The translations under genes were made by a program, and so were the position numbers. This document shows positions 23,729 through 32,389 of a DNA stretch of 32,824 nucleotides, in pieces. Origin of the DNA: an uncultured Lentisphaerota bacterium (lineage in GTDB: Bacteria; Verrucomicrobiota; Lentisphaeria; Victivallales; GWF2-50-93). The stretch spans positions 1 to 32,824 of the forward strand of contig CAIQLG010000303.1 of assembly GCA_903872565.1 (NCBI GenBank), given 5' to 3'. Under the pieces are notes generated by a model, which did not search any database, had not been told where the DNA came from, and saw only the letters and a list, made by a program, of their open reading frames with translations. Within the stretch, counting starts at the first letter, position 1; the number at the start of each line of letters is the position of its first letter.

Positions 23729-25330
23729 ATGAATTCAAAGATGCTAGAAGAGAGAAAGAAAAAATATTGTCTGACCGATGGAACCATAGGATTTTCAATT
23801 GATGTGGCGGGAATGGATTTTAAGGATGAAGATCTCAATGCGCTTTCCGCGAAATTCGCAGACGCCCACAAGGAGATGATAAGAATAGAGAGTGGCGAGA
23901 TCAAGAACCCCGACGAAAACCGGAAGGTCACGCATTTCACCGACAGGGCCGTTTATCCCGGAACATCGCTTTTCGCGGATATCCAGAATTTTGCAGAGGA
24001 GCTCAGAACAGGGCTGATAAAAGGATGCACTGGAAAGGCTATCGAGAACGCCGTGATAAACGGGATCGGCGGTTCCGCCCTTGGCCCACAGCTCATCCAG
24101 AACGCCATAAGAGGGCCGTACTGGAACGAACTTCCGGCAAAAAAAAGAAAAGGCTTTCTTAGAATATATTTTCTCGACAATACCGACACGGCGGAACTAA
24201 AAGATCTTCTTGATGCAGTCGAACTCGACAAGACAATATTGATAAGCATTTCCAAGTCGGGTGGCACGCAGGAAACCAAAAACAACATGATCGCCTTCAG
24301 GGACATCTACTCTAAGAACAATCTTGATTTTGCGAAACACTCATGCGCCGTCACAATGATAGGAAGCGAACTCGACAAGTACTCGAAGGCTGAAAACTGG
24401 CTCAGAGTGTTCCCACTGGCTGACTCAATAGGGGGAAGAACCAGCGAGACGAGTGTCGTCGGGCATCTCCCGGCCGCGCTCGCCGGAATTGATTTCAAGT
24501 CGTTCCTCCAGGGCGCCTGCCACATGGATGCCTGGACAAGGGAGCCGGACTTCAGAATAAATCCCTCCTACCTCCTTGCCGCAATGTGGTTCATCGCCGG
24601 GAAGGGCAAGGGTGACAAGAACATGGTCATAGTGCCGTATTCCGACCGTCTCATCCTGCTGTCCAGATATCTCCAGCAGCTTGTGATGGAAAGTCTTGGT
24701 AAGGAAAAAGATCTGGATGGCAAGACTGTCCATCAGGGATTGAACGTCTTCGGCAACAAGGGCGGGACCGACGCCCACGCTTTCATACAGCAGCTCAACG
24801 ATGGCAGAAACGACTTCTTCGTGACTTTCATAGAGGTGCTGAAGGACTTCATCAATATTCCGATCGAGGAAAACATCTCGATGAGCGACTACCTCCATGG
24901 TTTCCTTTGCGGGCTGTCGAACGCGCTGCTCGGCAAGGACAGAGAGGTGATCAGGATGAGCGTGAGAGAGATGAATGAATTCAACCTGGGGCTTCTAATC
25001 GCGCTTTACGAGAGAGCCGTCGCATACTACGCAGAACTTGTGCATATCAATGCCTTCCATCAGCCGGGTGTCCAGGCTTACAAGCTTGCGAGCAAAAGCA
25101 TAATATCACTCACAAAAGACATCCAGGTGGCGCTCCGCTCCATCGGCCAATTCAGTGGGACAGCAAAGGAACTTCTCGCCAAGGCAGGGCTGAAGGCGCA
25201 AGCCTCCGAGGCGGAGGGAATCCTTGCGAAATTCGCGGAAAATTCCAGCCTGAGGAAATTCAATGGATTCAAGATCACCCGGGAATGGAACGATGAAAAG
25301 GGCTGGGTCTATGAGATCACAGTCCTGTGA
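23729..25330 (+). CDS. pgi: Glucose-6-phosphate isomerase
   Basis: Interconverts glucose-6-phosphate and fructose-6-phosphate in the cytosol. 533 aa, within the family's normal range. Sugar-phosphate-binding motifs are visible: GIGGSALGPQ near 112, ISISKSGGTQET near 172 and GGRTSETSVVG near 235. The catalytic region reads VMESLGKEKDLDG, and HINAFHQPGVQAYK near 450 stands where the C-terminal PGI signature is expected. It lies closer to the longer, divergent PGI branch seen in anaerobes and PVC bacteria than to the E. coli type, judged by eye. AGAGG precedes the ATG at a rather long spacing. Its TGA overlaps the GTG start of the next gene. Confidence 0.93.
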   Translation: MNSKMLEERKKKYCLTDGTIGFSIDVAGMDFKDEDLNALSAKFADAHKEMIRIESGEIKNPDENRKVTHFTDRAVYPGTSLFADIQNFAEELRTGLIKGCTGKAIENAVINGIGGSALGPQLIQNAIRGPYWNELPAKKRKGFLRIYFLDNTDTAELKDLLDAVELDKTILISISKSGGTQETKNNMIAFRDIYSKNNLDFAKHSCAVTMIGSELDKYSKAENWLRVFPLADSIGGRTSETSVVGHLPAALAGIDFKSFLQGACHMDAWTREPDFRINPSYLLAAMWFIAGKGKGDKNMVIVPYSDRLILLSRYLQQLVMESLGKEKDLDGKTVHQGLNVFGNKGGTDAHAFIQQLNDGRNDFFVTFIEVLKDFINIPIEENISMSDYLHGFLCGLSNALLGKDREVIRMSVREMNEFNLGLLIALYERAVAYYAELVHINAFHQPGVQAYKLASKSIISLTKDIQVALRSIGQFSGTAKELLAKAGLKAQASEAEGILAKFAENSSLRKFNGFKITREWNDEKGWVYEITVL

Positions 25331-26385
25331 ATATTTACAACTGGAACGACTGGCGATGGCAGTTGAAAAATGGAATTTCGGGCGTTGGCGATGCGGCTAC
25401 CCTGCTGGGAACATCCTTTCCTCGATCAGACACCAGAGCCCGGGAAAAATTTCCTTTCCTCGTCACTCCATATCTGCTCGAACTTATAAGAACCCAGAAA
25501 AAGAATGATAACCCGCTTGTCAAGCAATTCCTCCCTTCCGCGAATGAAATGTTGACGAAGAAGCATCTGACGGATGATCCACTCTGCGAAGAGGAACAGA
25601 TGCCAGTTCCAAGCCTGATACACAGATATCCCGGCAGGGCTCTTCTGCTCCTGACCAACAGGTGTCCGGCGCACTGCCGATTCTGCTTCCGGAAAAGAAA
25701 ATGGAAAAGCTCCGAAAAAAAAACCGACATCAGCCTCCGAGATTTCAGGAATGCGCTTAAATATATTTCTGGAAATGAAAAAATAAGAGAGGTGATCCTG
25801 TCTGGAGGAGATCCTCTTCTCATTGAAAATAAAAGACTTAGACAGTTCCTCCAGGAAATTACAAGAATACCGAATGTCAAACTTGTGAGGATTCACAGCA
25901 GAGTTTTGTCCGTCCTGCCTATGCGCATTGACAGGGAGCTCGTGAAAATACTTTCGGGCACACAGGGACTATGGCTCTCCGGCCATTTCAACCATCCTGC
26001 GGAACTCACGAAGGAGTCGCGTTCCGCCTGCGCCAAGCTAGTCTCCTCCGGCGTTCCCCTCCTGTCACAGACCGTCCTGCTCAAGGGGATAAACGATGAT
26101 GCGGATATTCTTGAGGAACTTTTTCTGAATCTTGCCGCGATGAAAATAAAACCGTATTATCTTTTCTATCCTGATCCTGTGACGGGTGTCATGCATTTCA
26201 GGACGGGACTTGCAAAAGCTCTCGGAATAATGAGGGAACTTCTCAAGCGGCTTCCACATCACGCAGTGCCATCATTTGCGATAGATCTGCCAGGAGGAGG
26301 GGGGAAAGTCCATCTCCTGCCGGACATGTCGAAGAACGGCGCATTCGAGGCGATCAGCGGAAAATTTGTGAAATACACGGATTAA
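25327..26385 (+). CDS. Lysine 2,3-aminomutase/EpmB-like radical SAM enzyme
   Basis: 352 aa from a GTG that overlaps the pgi stop (GTGA). The radical SAM site is C113-x3-C117-x2-C120 in CPAHCRFCFRKR. The PLP lysine is K327 in PGGGGK; Asp320 and Asp283 (YPDP) match the two lysine-binding aspartates of KamA, and SGHFNHPAEL is the shared KAM motif. The length and the missing C-terminal zinc-binding Cys cluster are closer to EpmB, which makes beta-lysine for elongation factor P, than to 400-residue catabolic KamA. Neither efp nor epmA is in the window, so a role in beta-lysine compatible solutes remains possible. The coupling to pgi has no evident metabolic reason. Confidence 0.85.
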   Translation: MNIYNWNDWRWQLKNGISGVGDAATLLGTSFPRSDTRAREKFPFLVTPYLLELIRTQKKNDNPLVKQFLPSANEMLTKKHLTDDPLCEEEQMPVPSLIHRYPGRALLLLTNRCPAHCRFCFRKRKWKSSEKKTDISLRDFRNALKYISGNEKIREVILSGGDPLLIENKRLRQFLQEITRIPNVKLVRIHSRVLSVLPMRIDRELVKILSGTQGLWLSGHFNHPAELTKESRSACAKLVSSGVPLLSQTVLLKGINDDADILEELFLNLAAMKIKPYYLFYPDPVTGVMHFRTGLAKALGIMRELLKRLPHHAVPSFAIDLPGGGGKVHLLPDMSKNGAFEAISGKFVKYTD

Positions 26386-26408
26386 ATTCCGCCAGGGGCT
26401 TTCGGAAT
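26386..26408. terminator. Hairpin between convergent genes
   Basis: ATTCCG and CGGAAT form a 6-base stem right after the aminomutase stop, with an inner GCC/GGC pair. It could serve both converging genes, but there is no T run. Confidence 0.3.
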
Positions 26409-26470
26409 AATGGATAAATTCGCACGTGACATCTTTCATTACTTGCATACTTCGCAATGATTTTTCTGCT

Positions 26471-27589
26471 TCAATCCCATAACTTACCATCTGGTATAAA
26501 ACAAAGGGGCTTTATGGTTCTTTGCAACCAGTCGCGGACGTTATGGCGCAGGATGCGCGTAATAGTTTCCTCCGGCAGGTGGAATTGTCCGGCCAGCGCG
26601 TCGGCGAGTCGATTTAGGTCGCCAACCGAGGAAATGCCGCAGGACTGCTCGTCGAAAATGCCGCCAAAATCGCTGCCGAGTGCTACGCTCTGCACGCCAT
26701 TTTCCAGCTGGCAAATCTTGTCAATGCGTTCGGCCACAGCTTGAGTGCTGTCAAAGAACGGCTTGGAGATACCGATGCCGATGATGCCGCCCAGTCGCAC
26801 GATTCGGCGTGCTTCACCTTCATCGAGTAGACGTTCGTTACATTCCATTATCGCGCGGTATTCTTCGGCCGCGTCGTCCGTTGTCGAACCGTGAGTGTAG
26901 GCTACTTGCTGTCCGCAGCCTAAATCCTCGGCGATATCCAGGATGTTGCCGCGCGCCAGCCGTGTCGTGTGCGCCAGATCAACAAGTTTGTCGGCAAGAA
27001 GCAGTTTACGCACTGCTTGTCGGCCGAGTTCGGTTAGTCCGTCCGATTTGGTTGAAAGGCGATTATCTTTGTTGTACTGAAGGCCGAAACAAATGATGCC
27101 CTTTGCCATCAGCTTGTCCAAGTCGGCCAGTTCGGTGACAAAGTCTGCGCCCTCCAGCGCGACGACAAGGTTGGTTCTGCTTTTCGCTATGTCGGAGCCG
27201 CACTGCACAATTTGCAATCCCCAGTGCCGGTATTCATCGGCCATGCGCATTACATCGCACAGCCGTTCGGTTTCGCTGGTCGGATCGCCGAACCCGCTCA
27301 TGATGAATTTGTCCACCACTGAGCCAAAGATGACATCATACTTGGCCTGAATAGCGTGCTCCATCAATTCGCGGTATTGCTCTCTGGTGATGCATTTCAG
27401 ATCTATGCCAGAATCGCGTAATTGAACGAGATCAATGCCGAATTGGCTGATCCTTTCCAGTACGCTTTTCTCGGTGAAATTAAACTGCTCAAACTTGGCG
27501 TTCTTATATTCACCAACACCGTGTTCGTGCGCGATCATGGGAATCTGTAGATCGTCATGCAGGGATGAGAATTTCACTATTTTTGGCAT
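26471..27589 (-). CDS. Membrane dipeptidase-like metallohydrolase (peptidase M19)
   Basis: I use ATG 27589, which has AAGGA eight bases upstream; the track's TTG at 27616 adds nine residues. The protein is 372 aa. Zinc ligands of the M19/renal dipeptidase barrel can be followed: His11 and Asp13 (SSLHDD), Glu146 (VVALEGADF), His207 (VDLAHTT), His233 (AYTHGS) and Asp307 (LGSDFGG). It should cleave dipeptides, perhaps D-amino-acid-containing peptidoglycan fragments. There is no signal peptide, so it is cytosolic like many bacterial members. Its codon use looks more GC-rich than the flanking genes (impression only). It is convergent with the aminomutase gene. Confidence 0.85.
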   Translation of the reverse strand: MPKIVKFSSLHDDLQIPMIAHEHGVGEYKNAKFEQFNFTEKSVLERISQFGIDLVQLRDSGIDLKCITREQYRELMEHAIQAKYDVIFGSVVDKFIMSGFGDPTSETERLCDVMRMADEYRHWGLQIVQCGSDIAKSRTNLVVALEGADFVTELADLDKLMAKGIICFGLQYNKDNRLSTKSDGLTELGRQAVRKLLLADKLVDLAHTTRLARGNILDIAEDLGCGQQVAYTHGSTTDDAAEEYRAIMECNERLLDEGEARRIVRLGGIIGIGISKPFFDSTQAVAERIDKICQLENGVQSVALGSDFGGIFDEQSCGISSVGDLNRLADALAGQFHLPEETITRILRHNVRDWLQRTIKPLCFIPDGKLWD

Positions 27590-27865
27590 AGGAGTTTCCT
27601 TTCTAATCCGTTCCAATGGTTAAGCGACGATGATCCTGAAGCCCTCGTCGTCCGTCACTTCTTCTTTCATTTTTACTTTTTAAATATATCCCAAAATGGC
27701 ATTCCTACCATCTCGACGAACCATTTCCGATGTTTATTGCTTTGTGAGATGAATTATTAATTTATGAGGTTGAATTATATCATGCCTGACAGTATGATCG
27801 CCAGGTGCATCGAACATTCAACTTCCAACTTTCAACTTCGAAGTTTGTTCAAGATAAAGATTTTC
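27590..27865. other. Divergent spacer before the ABC-F gene
   Basis: 276 bases carrying the promoters of the dipeptidase and ABC-F genes. A 16-codon minus-strand ORF at 27620-27670 exists but lacks support. Near 27815-27840 there are short direct repeats of TTCAACTT. Nothing else is recognisable. Confidence 0.4.
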
Positions 27866-29770
27866 ATGAAATCGAACACAGTCATAGTAAATGCTTCGGA
27901 ACTGGAAGTCCGCATCGGGCTTCAGGTCATTCTCAACAAGACCGGGCTGACAGTTTACGAGGGGGAACGCGTCGGGCTTGTCGGACGCAACGGCGCGGGC
28001 AAGTCCACGTTGTTGCGCATACTTGCAGGCATACTGAAACCGGATTCCGGAACGCTCGCATTCAAGCGTGATACACATGTGTCGTTCCTGCCGCAGGATC
28101 AGACACTCGACCCCGGGAAGACGGTCCGGGAAAACGTCCTTGACGGAGCAAAATACGTGCTGGACATGATTGAACACTACGAGGCGATGCCGCATGATCA
28201 TTCTGGCGCCATCGAGCTGGAGCACAGCATAGCAAAGCATGGCGGCTGGACTCTTGACCAGAGGGTGGACGAGGCGATGACTCGCCTCCACCTGCCACCT
28301 CCGGATTTCCCCGCCGCGAAGCTTTCCGGTGGCGAGGGGCGCCGCGTTGCACTCTGCCGCACCCTTGTCTCTCAACCCGACCTGCTCATCCTCGACGAAC
28401 CGACTAACCATCTTGACACCGATGCCATCGAATGGCTGGAAAAATTTCTTGCCCGCTATCCCGGCACGTGCATAATGGTGACACATGACCGCTATTTTCT
28501 GGATCGGGTCGCCGAACGGATTCTGGAACTATCGGATGGAATCATATATTCACATCCCGGAAATTACACCGCATACCTCTCAGCAAAAGCGGATCGCGAA
28601 GCGCAGTCCGAAGCACTCGGGGACAAACGTCGGTCGTTCCTTCGCCGCGAACTGGACTGGGTCCGCCGTGGACCGAAGGCGCGCACGACAAAGTCCAAGT
28701 TCCGCATGGAACGATATGCCAACGTCGTTTCACAGTCAGGGCCGAACCGTGAACTTGATGTGGAGATGATCCTGCCCCCTCCACCCAAGCTCGGCAACCG
28801 CATAGTTGACCTGAAAGAACTCAGCCTGTCTCTTGGCGGCAAGACACTCTTCAAGGATTTTTCATTCAACTTTCCACCTGGGAGCTGCATTGGTGTTGTC
28901 GGTCCGAACGGCGTGGGGAAGACATCGCTCATCCGGGTAATGATCGGCCAGCTCAAGCCGGACTCCGGCAATGTCATCGTCGGCGATTTGACGGTGTTCA
29001 ACTATGTGGACCAGCATCGAGTCCATCTCAACGACGACAACAATGTATTCAACGAGATCAACGACGGCAAGGATTTCATCCAGATCGGCGGCATGGGTGG
29101 CTATCGGCTTTCAGCCTGGACATATCTCAAACGCTATCTATTTGCAGATGAACGTATTCTGACACCTGTTCGCTGCCTTTCAGGGGGCGAGCGCAGTCGT
29201 CTCATGCTTGCCAAGATATTGAAGGATGGCGGAAATTTTCTTATTCTCGACGAGCCGACGAACGATCTTGATCTGCCGACACTACGCATACTGGAGGAAG
29301 GACTTCTCAATTTCGGGGGATGCGCGCTGGTCGTGAGCCATGACAGATATTTCCTGAACCGCGTCTGCACCGGAATCCTCGCATTCGAGGGAGACGGGCG
29401 CATATTCTATCAGGAGGGGGACTACGACTACTATCTTGAAAAACGCGAAAGACGAGAGGCCGCCGCTATTAAACTTGAGGTAGCTGTGCCACCCCGGCCA
29501 GCTGCGAATTTAGCAGCCAAATCATCATCCCCGGCCAAGCCAAAGCTCACCTGGAAAGAGCAGAAGGAACTAGAAGGGATCGAAGAGAAAATCTCTGCCG
29601 CAGAGGCTTCTGTAAAAGAACTCGAGACTCTTTTTGCCGAGCCGGATTTCTATGCCAAAAACGCGGTGAAGGTGGACGGATTCATTTCCGATCTGGAGAA
29701 TCGCCGCTCAGAAGTCGAGAAACTTTATTCGCGCTGGAACGAACTGACCGAAAAACAAAGCGGGGCTTAA
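27866..29770 (+). CDS. uup: ABC-F ATPase, Uup-like
   Basis: The track begins at 27764, but ATG 27866 matches the normal N-terminus of the family, giving 634 aa. Two ATP-binding domains are present: Walker A GRNGAGKST and GPNGVGKTS, signatures LSGGEGRRVAL and LSGGERSRLML, Walker B LLILDEPTNHLD and FLILDEPTNDLD. Between them is the interdomain linker (RRELDWVRRGPKARTTKSKF). A C-terminal coiled coil (LTWKEQKELEGIEEKISAAE onward) is characteristic of Uup. The protein is soluble, lacks TM helices and probably acts on ribosomes or on DNA junctions rather than in transport. Ribosome binding is weak at this start, so it remains the least certain part. Confidence 0.9.
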   Translation: MKSNTVIVNASELEVRIGLQVILNKTGLTVYEGERVGLVGRNGAGKSTLLRILAGILKPDSGTLAFKRDTHVSFLPQDQTLDPGKTVRENVLDGAKYVLDMIEHYEAMPHDHSGAIELEHSIAKHGGWTLDQRVDEAMTRLHLPPPDFPAAKLSGGEGRRVALCRTLVSQPDLLILDEPTNHLDTDAIEWLEKFLARYPGTCIMVTHDRYFLDRVAERILELSDGIIYSHPGNYTAYLSAKADREAQSEALGDKRRSFLRRELDWVRRGPKARTTKSKFRMERYANVVSQSGPNRELDVEMILPPPPKLGNRIVDLKELSLSLGGKTLFKDFSFNFPPGSCIGVVGPNGVGKTSLIRVMIGQLKPDSGNVIVGDLTVFNYVDQHRVHLNDDNNVFNEINDGKDFIQIGGMGGYRLSAWTYLKRYLFADERILTPVRCLSGGERSRLMLAKILKDGGNFLILDEPTNDLDLPTLRILEEGLLNFGGCALVVSHDRYFLNRVCTGILAFEGDGRIFYQEGDYDYYLEKRERREAAAIKLEVAVPPRPAANLAAKSSSPAKPKLTWKEQKELEGIEEKISAAEASVKELETLFAEPDFYAKNAVKVDGFISDLENRRSEVEKLYSRWNELTEKQSGA

Positions 29771-29788
29771 TTGGAAAAAAATCTTTTG

Positions 29789-29816
29789 CCCGCGAAACAC
29801 GCCAATTACGCGAAAA
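29789..29816 (+). repeat. Dispersed CCCGC element, copy 4
   Basis: CCCGCGAAACACGCCAATTA followed by CGCGAAAA, about 20 bases after the ABC-F stop codon. Confidence 0.55.
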
Positions 29817-29886
29817 ACCAATAAATCCACGCGTTACGGGTTTTTCCTTATCACTAAAATATTTTAAAAATATTTTTAAAAAGGCC

Positions 29887-29921
29887 TTGACTTTTACTAG
29901 CCAAGTAGTAAAATAGTAAAT
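29887..29921 (+). promoter_or_regulatory. Promoter and GntR operator
   Basis: TTGACT (29887-29892) and TAAAAT (29909-29914) are 16 bases apart. Overlapping both is a perfect inverted repeat TTTTACTA-GCCAAG-TAGTAAAA (29892-29913), with a third half site TAGTAAAT directly after (29914-29921). Such a layout fits autorepression by the GntR protein encoded at 29945. Confidence 0.65.
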
Positions 29922-29944
29922 AGATAAAATGAAAAGGTGTAATT

Positions 29945-30328
29945 GTGAATGGTTTTAAAATAGAGTTTCATTCGGGGATTCCGGTATACAAGCAGATCAT
30001 CAACCGGATTCAGAGCGACATAGCGATGGGGAATCTGAAGGAAGGCGACAGGCTTCCGACCATCCATTCGCTCACAGCCTGCTTGAATGTCAATCCAAAC
30101 ACTGTGGCACATGCCTACCGTGAGATGGAACTGACCGGCATCATCATGAGCCAGCGCGGCAACGGATCGTTTGTCAGGGGTGGTGATACACGAGGCATTC
30201 GTCTTTCCTCCAAGGAAAAGGAGACGAAACTTGATGCTCTGTACGGACGTATGAAAACTGAAGCGAGCAGCTTTGGAATATCGGAATCTGAAATTGAAGA
30301 ATATTTAAATAAAAGGAGTAGAAAATGA
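29945..30328 (+). CDS. GntR-family regulator, YtrA type
   Basis: 127 aa from a GTG preceded by AAGGTG. Residues ~9-72 form the GntR winged helix (GIPVYKQIINRIQSDIAMGN, EGDRLPTIHSLTACLNVNPN, RGNGSFV). The remaining ~55 residues are too short for an effector-binding domain but match the helical dimer tail of YtrA-type regulators, which are usually the first gene of an operon for a membrane transporter or envelope stress system. Here the next gene, overlapping by four bases (ATGA), encodes a membrane protein, in line with that pattern. Autoregulation through the operator at 29892-29921 is likely. Confidence 0.88.
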   Translation: MNGFKIEFHSGIPVYKQIINRIQSDIAMGNLKEGDRLPTIHSLTACLNVNPNTVAHAYREMELTGIIMSQRGNGSFVRGGDTRGIRLSSKEKETKLDALYGRMKTEASSFGISESEIEEYLNKRSRK

Positions 30329-31359
30329 AGGCGAAGTTTATGCATAGTTGGCAGATTTTTAAGAGGTCTCTCATCGTATTGAAGGAAAACAAACGGCTCT
30401 TGCTCTTCCCCATTGTGACTCTTGCCCTGACATTGGTGATTGCCATCTTGTCCCTGATGCCCGCAGGAGCATTATTGGCATTCATGGACTCAGGGTATTC
30501 GTGGAAACAGGCGGAACATTGGCAGGTTGTACAAAAACGTTTTTCCTCAAATGATGATGTCGCCTCCATAAAAATGGTGGTGACATCATCAAATAGCGAT
30601 GGAACGGTGAAAAGTAGTCACTACTCCCATAACGTTGGAATTTCCGGTTTTAGAACATGGATATTATATGGATATTTAGCCGTTCTCTATTTTGGTTCCA
30701 TGTTTCTAGCGACGTTTTTCAATGTTGCATTCTACAATGAAGTTTTAAAAGTGCTGAACGGGGAGACTGTTTCGATAAAGGCTGGACTCAAGGTTGCAAT
30801 GAAGAGATGGAAAGCCATACTGTTCTGGTCATTGCTGGCGGGAATAGTTGGTTATCTGATAAGATTGATAGGGGAAAAACTTGGTTTCGTTGGCAGTTGG
30901 ATTATGAGATTTGTCGGCTTGGCGTGGAGTGTGGCAGCTGTGTTCATCGCTCCAGTTATTATCCGGGATCAGGAAGAGAACAACCCAGTGCGGTGCTTGA
31001 AGAAGTCAGCCGGAATCATCAGACGTACCTGGGGCGAAGGCCTGGTCGGGTATGTCGGGATGTCAGGGATAGTGAGTTTGTTCGTAATTGTCCCCGTCGT
31101 CACCATAATTGTAGCATTCGCATTCTCTCTTATTCTTTCTGCCCAAGTGCCATGGCTTGCACCCCAAGTGGTGCCGATTGTCTTTGCTGTCTGCGCCGTC
31201 ATCTGGTTGCTACTTTGTTGCGTATTGGGCTATGTTTGTTCAGTGCTGGAGAAAATCTATATTGGCGCGCTCTACATCTATGGGACAGAGGGTGTGATTC
31301 CCGAGGCGTTCGACAAGGAGACACTGGACATGGCGTGGAAGGTGCGCCAGGGCAAGTAA
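30325..31359 (+). CDS. DUF6159-like polytopic membrane protein
   Basis: 344 aa. The N-terminal motif (SWQIFKRSLIVLKENKRLLL FPI, quoted with a break) and the arrangement of about six TM segments (near 27-50, 108-135, 160-185, 195-215, 245-270 and 285-310) recall the DUF6159 family. These proteins often sit in GntR- or stress-regulated operons; their function is unknown. A ~55-residue hydrophilic loop with several Ser residues (about 55-105) lies between TM1 and TM2 and is probably outside. The start overlaps the regulator's stop, with AGGAG just upstream, so expression is coupled to the regulator. Confidence 0.72.
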   Translation: MKAKFMHSWQIFKRSLIVLKENKRLLLFPIVTLALTLVIAILSLMPAGALLAFMDSGYSWKQAEHWQVVQKRFSSNDDVASIKMVVTSSNSDGTVKSSHYSHNVGISGFRTWILYGYLAVLYFGSMFLATFFNVAFYNEVLKVLNGETVSIKAGLKVAMKRWKAILFWSLLAGIVGYLIRLIGEKLGFVGSWIMRFVGLAWSVAAVFIAPVIIRDQEENNPVRCLKKSAGIIRRTWGEGLVGYVGMSGIVSLFVIVPVVTIIVAFAFSLILSAQVPWLAPQVVPIVFAVCAVIWLLLCCVLGYVCSVLEKIYIGALYIYGTEGVIPEAFDKETLDMAWKVRQGK

Positions 31360-31420
31360 TAAGGGATAGGAATTGTATTTTAGAACGGAATCAGGAAAAT
31401 AACAAAACAGGAAGGTTGAC

Positions 31421-32389
31421 ATGAATAGGACAGTATTAATTGGAAGTATCTTAATCGTTGTGGCAATGGTAATTGGGACAATCTTGATTGCCATGAAGGA
31501 GATCAATCCCAAAAAAATCCCCCCAGCACAAGTGATACAGGATAAAAAAAAGGGACAATCCACTGCCGACATAAACCCAGCACCGGTACGTATTCAGACG
31601 CCGCAAAAGAATGAAAAAGAGACCACCCCGGCATTAGCGGCAATCCAGGATGACGACATTAACGCACAGAAGAACCAAGATACGGGAAAAATGGGCAGAC
31701 CATCTGCCCCAGCTTCCAGTTCTGAAGACAACAAAAAGGACAACCCGGACATAATGAGCATGGTGAAAGAAAAGATGAAAGATCCAGCAATGAGGGAGCA
31801 AATGTTGAAACAGGTTAGGATTCAACTTGCCCATATGTATGCCCCGCTGTATAATGATCTCGGGTTTGATGATGAAAAACGCGAAAAATTCACGGATACA
31901 ATTATGGACTTTGACACCAAATCAATGGATCTGACATATGGCGATTCTGACGGAGCTTCTAAAAAGGAAGAGGCATCAAAATTAAAATCTGAGCTTGACG
32001 AGAATTTAAAAGATTTGCTCGGCGCAGACTTCCCGAAATACGAGGAGTTTAAAGACTCAATACAACCCAGGTATACCATTGATACATTTAATCAGACCTT
32101 GATGCCAGAAGAAAAACTTGAGTCTGAGACACAGAAAAATCTTGTGAAGGCACTCACTGAAGAGCTAAAACTTTATGGGTCTGCAAACAAAATAGATGAA
32201 AGTCTTACGGAGTTTTCAACGGAAACCCTTGACGCATTGGAAAAGAGGATGGCTGATCTGAACAAAAAATATATCGAACGCGCAGGTTTTTATCTGAATG
32301 AGAAACAGTTGAAATCATTTAAAGATACCCTAGATCAACAGTTGGCCGGGTTTAAGTTGGGAAGAACGTTCACGGAAAAGAAAAAATAA
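31421..32389 (+). CDS. Membrane-anchored helical protein of unknown function
   Basis: 322 aa; the family is not recognised. One N-terminal TM helix (VLIGSILIVVAMVIGTILIA, 5-24) anchors it. A Lys/Gln/Pro-rich disordered segment (about 28-110) follows, then an almost wholly helical, charged domain (110-318). It ends with LNEKQLKSFKDTLDQQLAGF, a helical pattern seen in many small exported proteins of PVC-group bacteria. It lies 61 bases after the DUF6159 gene with AGGAAGG before the ATG, so it may be the third gene of that operon or have its own promoter. Confidence 0.7.
   Translation: MNRTVLIGSILIVVAMVIGTILIAMKEINPKKIPPAQVIQDKKKGQSTADINPAPVRIQTPQKNEKETTPALAAIQDDDINAQKNQDTGKMGRPSAPASSSEDNKKDNPDIMSMVKEKMKDPAMREQMLKQVRIQLAHMYAPLYNDLGFDDEKREKFTDTIMDFDTKSMDLTYGDSDGASKKEEASKLKSELDENLKDLLGADFPKYEEFKDSIQPRYTIDTFNQTLMPEEKLESETQKNLVKALTEELKLYGSANKIDESLTEFSTETLDALEKRMADLNKKYIERAGFYLNEKQLKSFKDTLDQQLAGFKLGRTFTEKKK

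Noticed and set aside
27620-27670. 16-codon minus-strand ORF ahead of the dipeptidase gene
   Set aside because: No ribosome binding site, no family match, too short to support; might be a gene end scrap.
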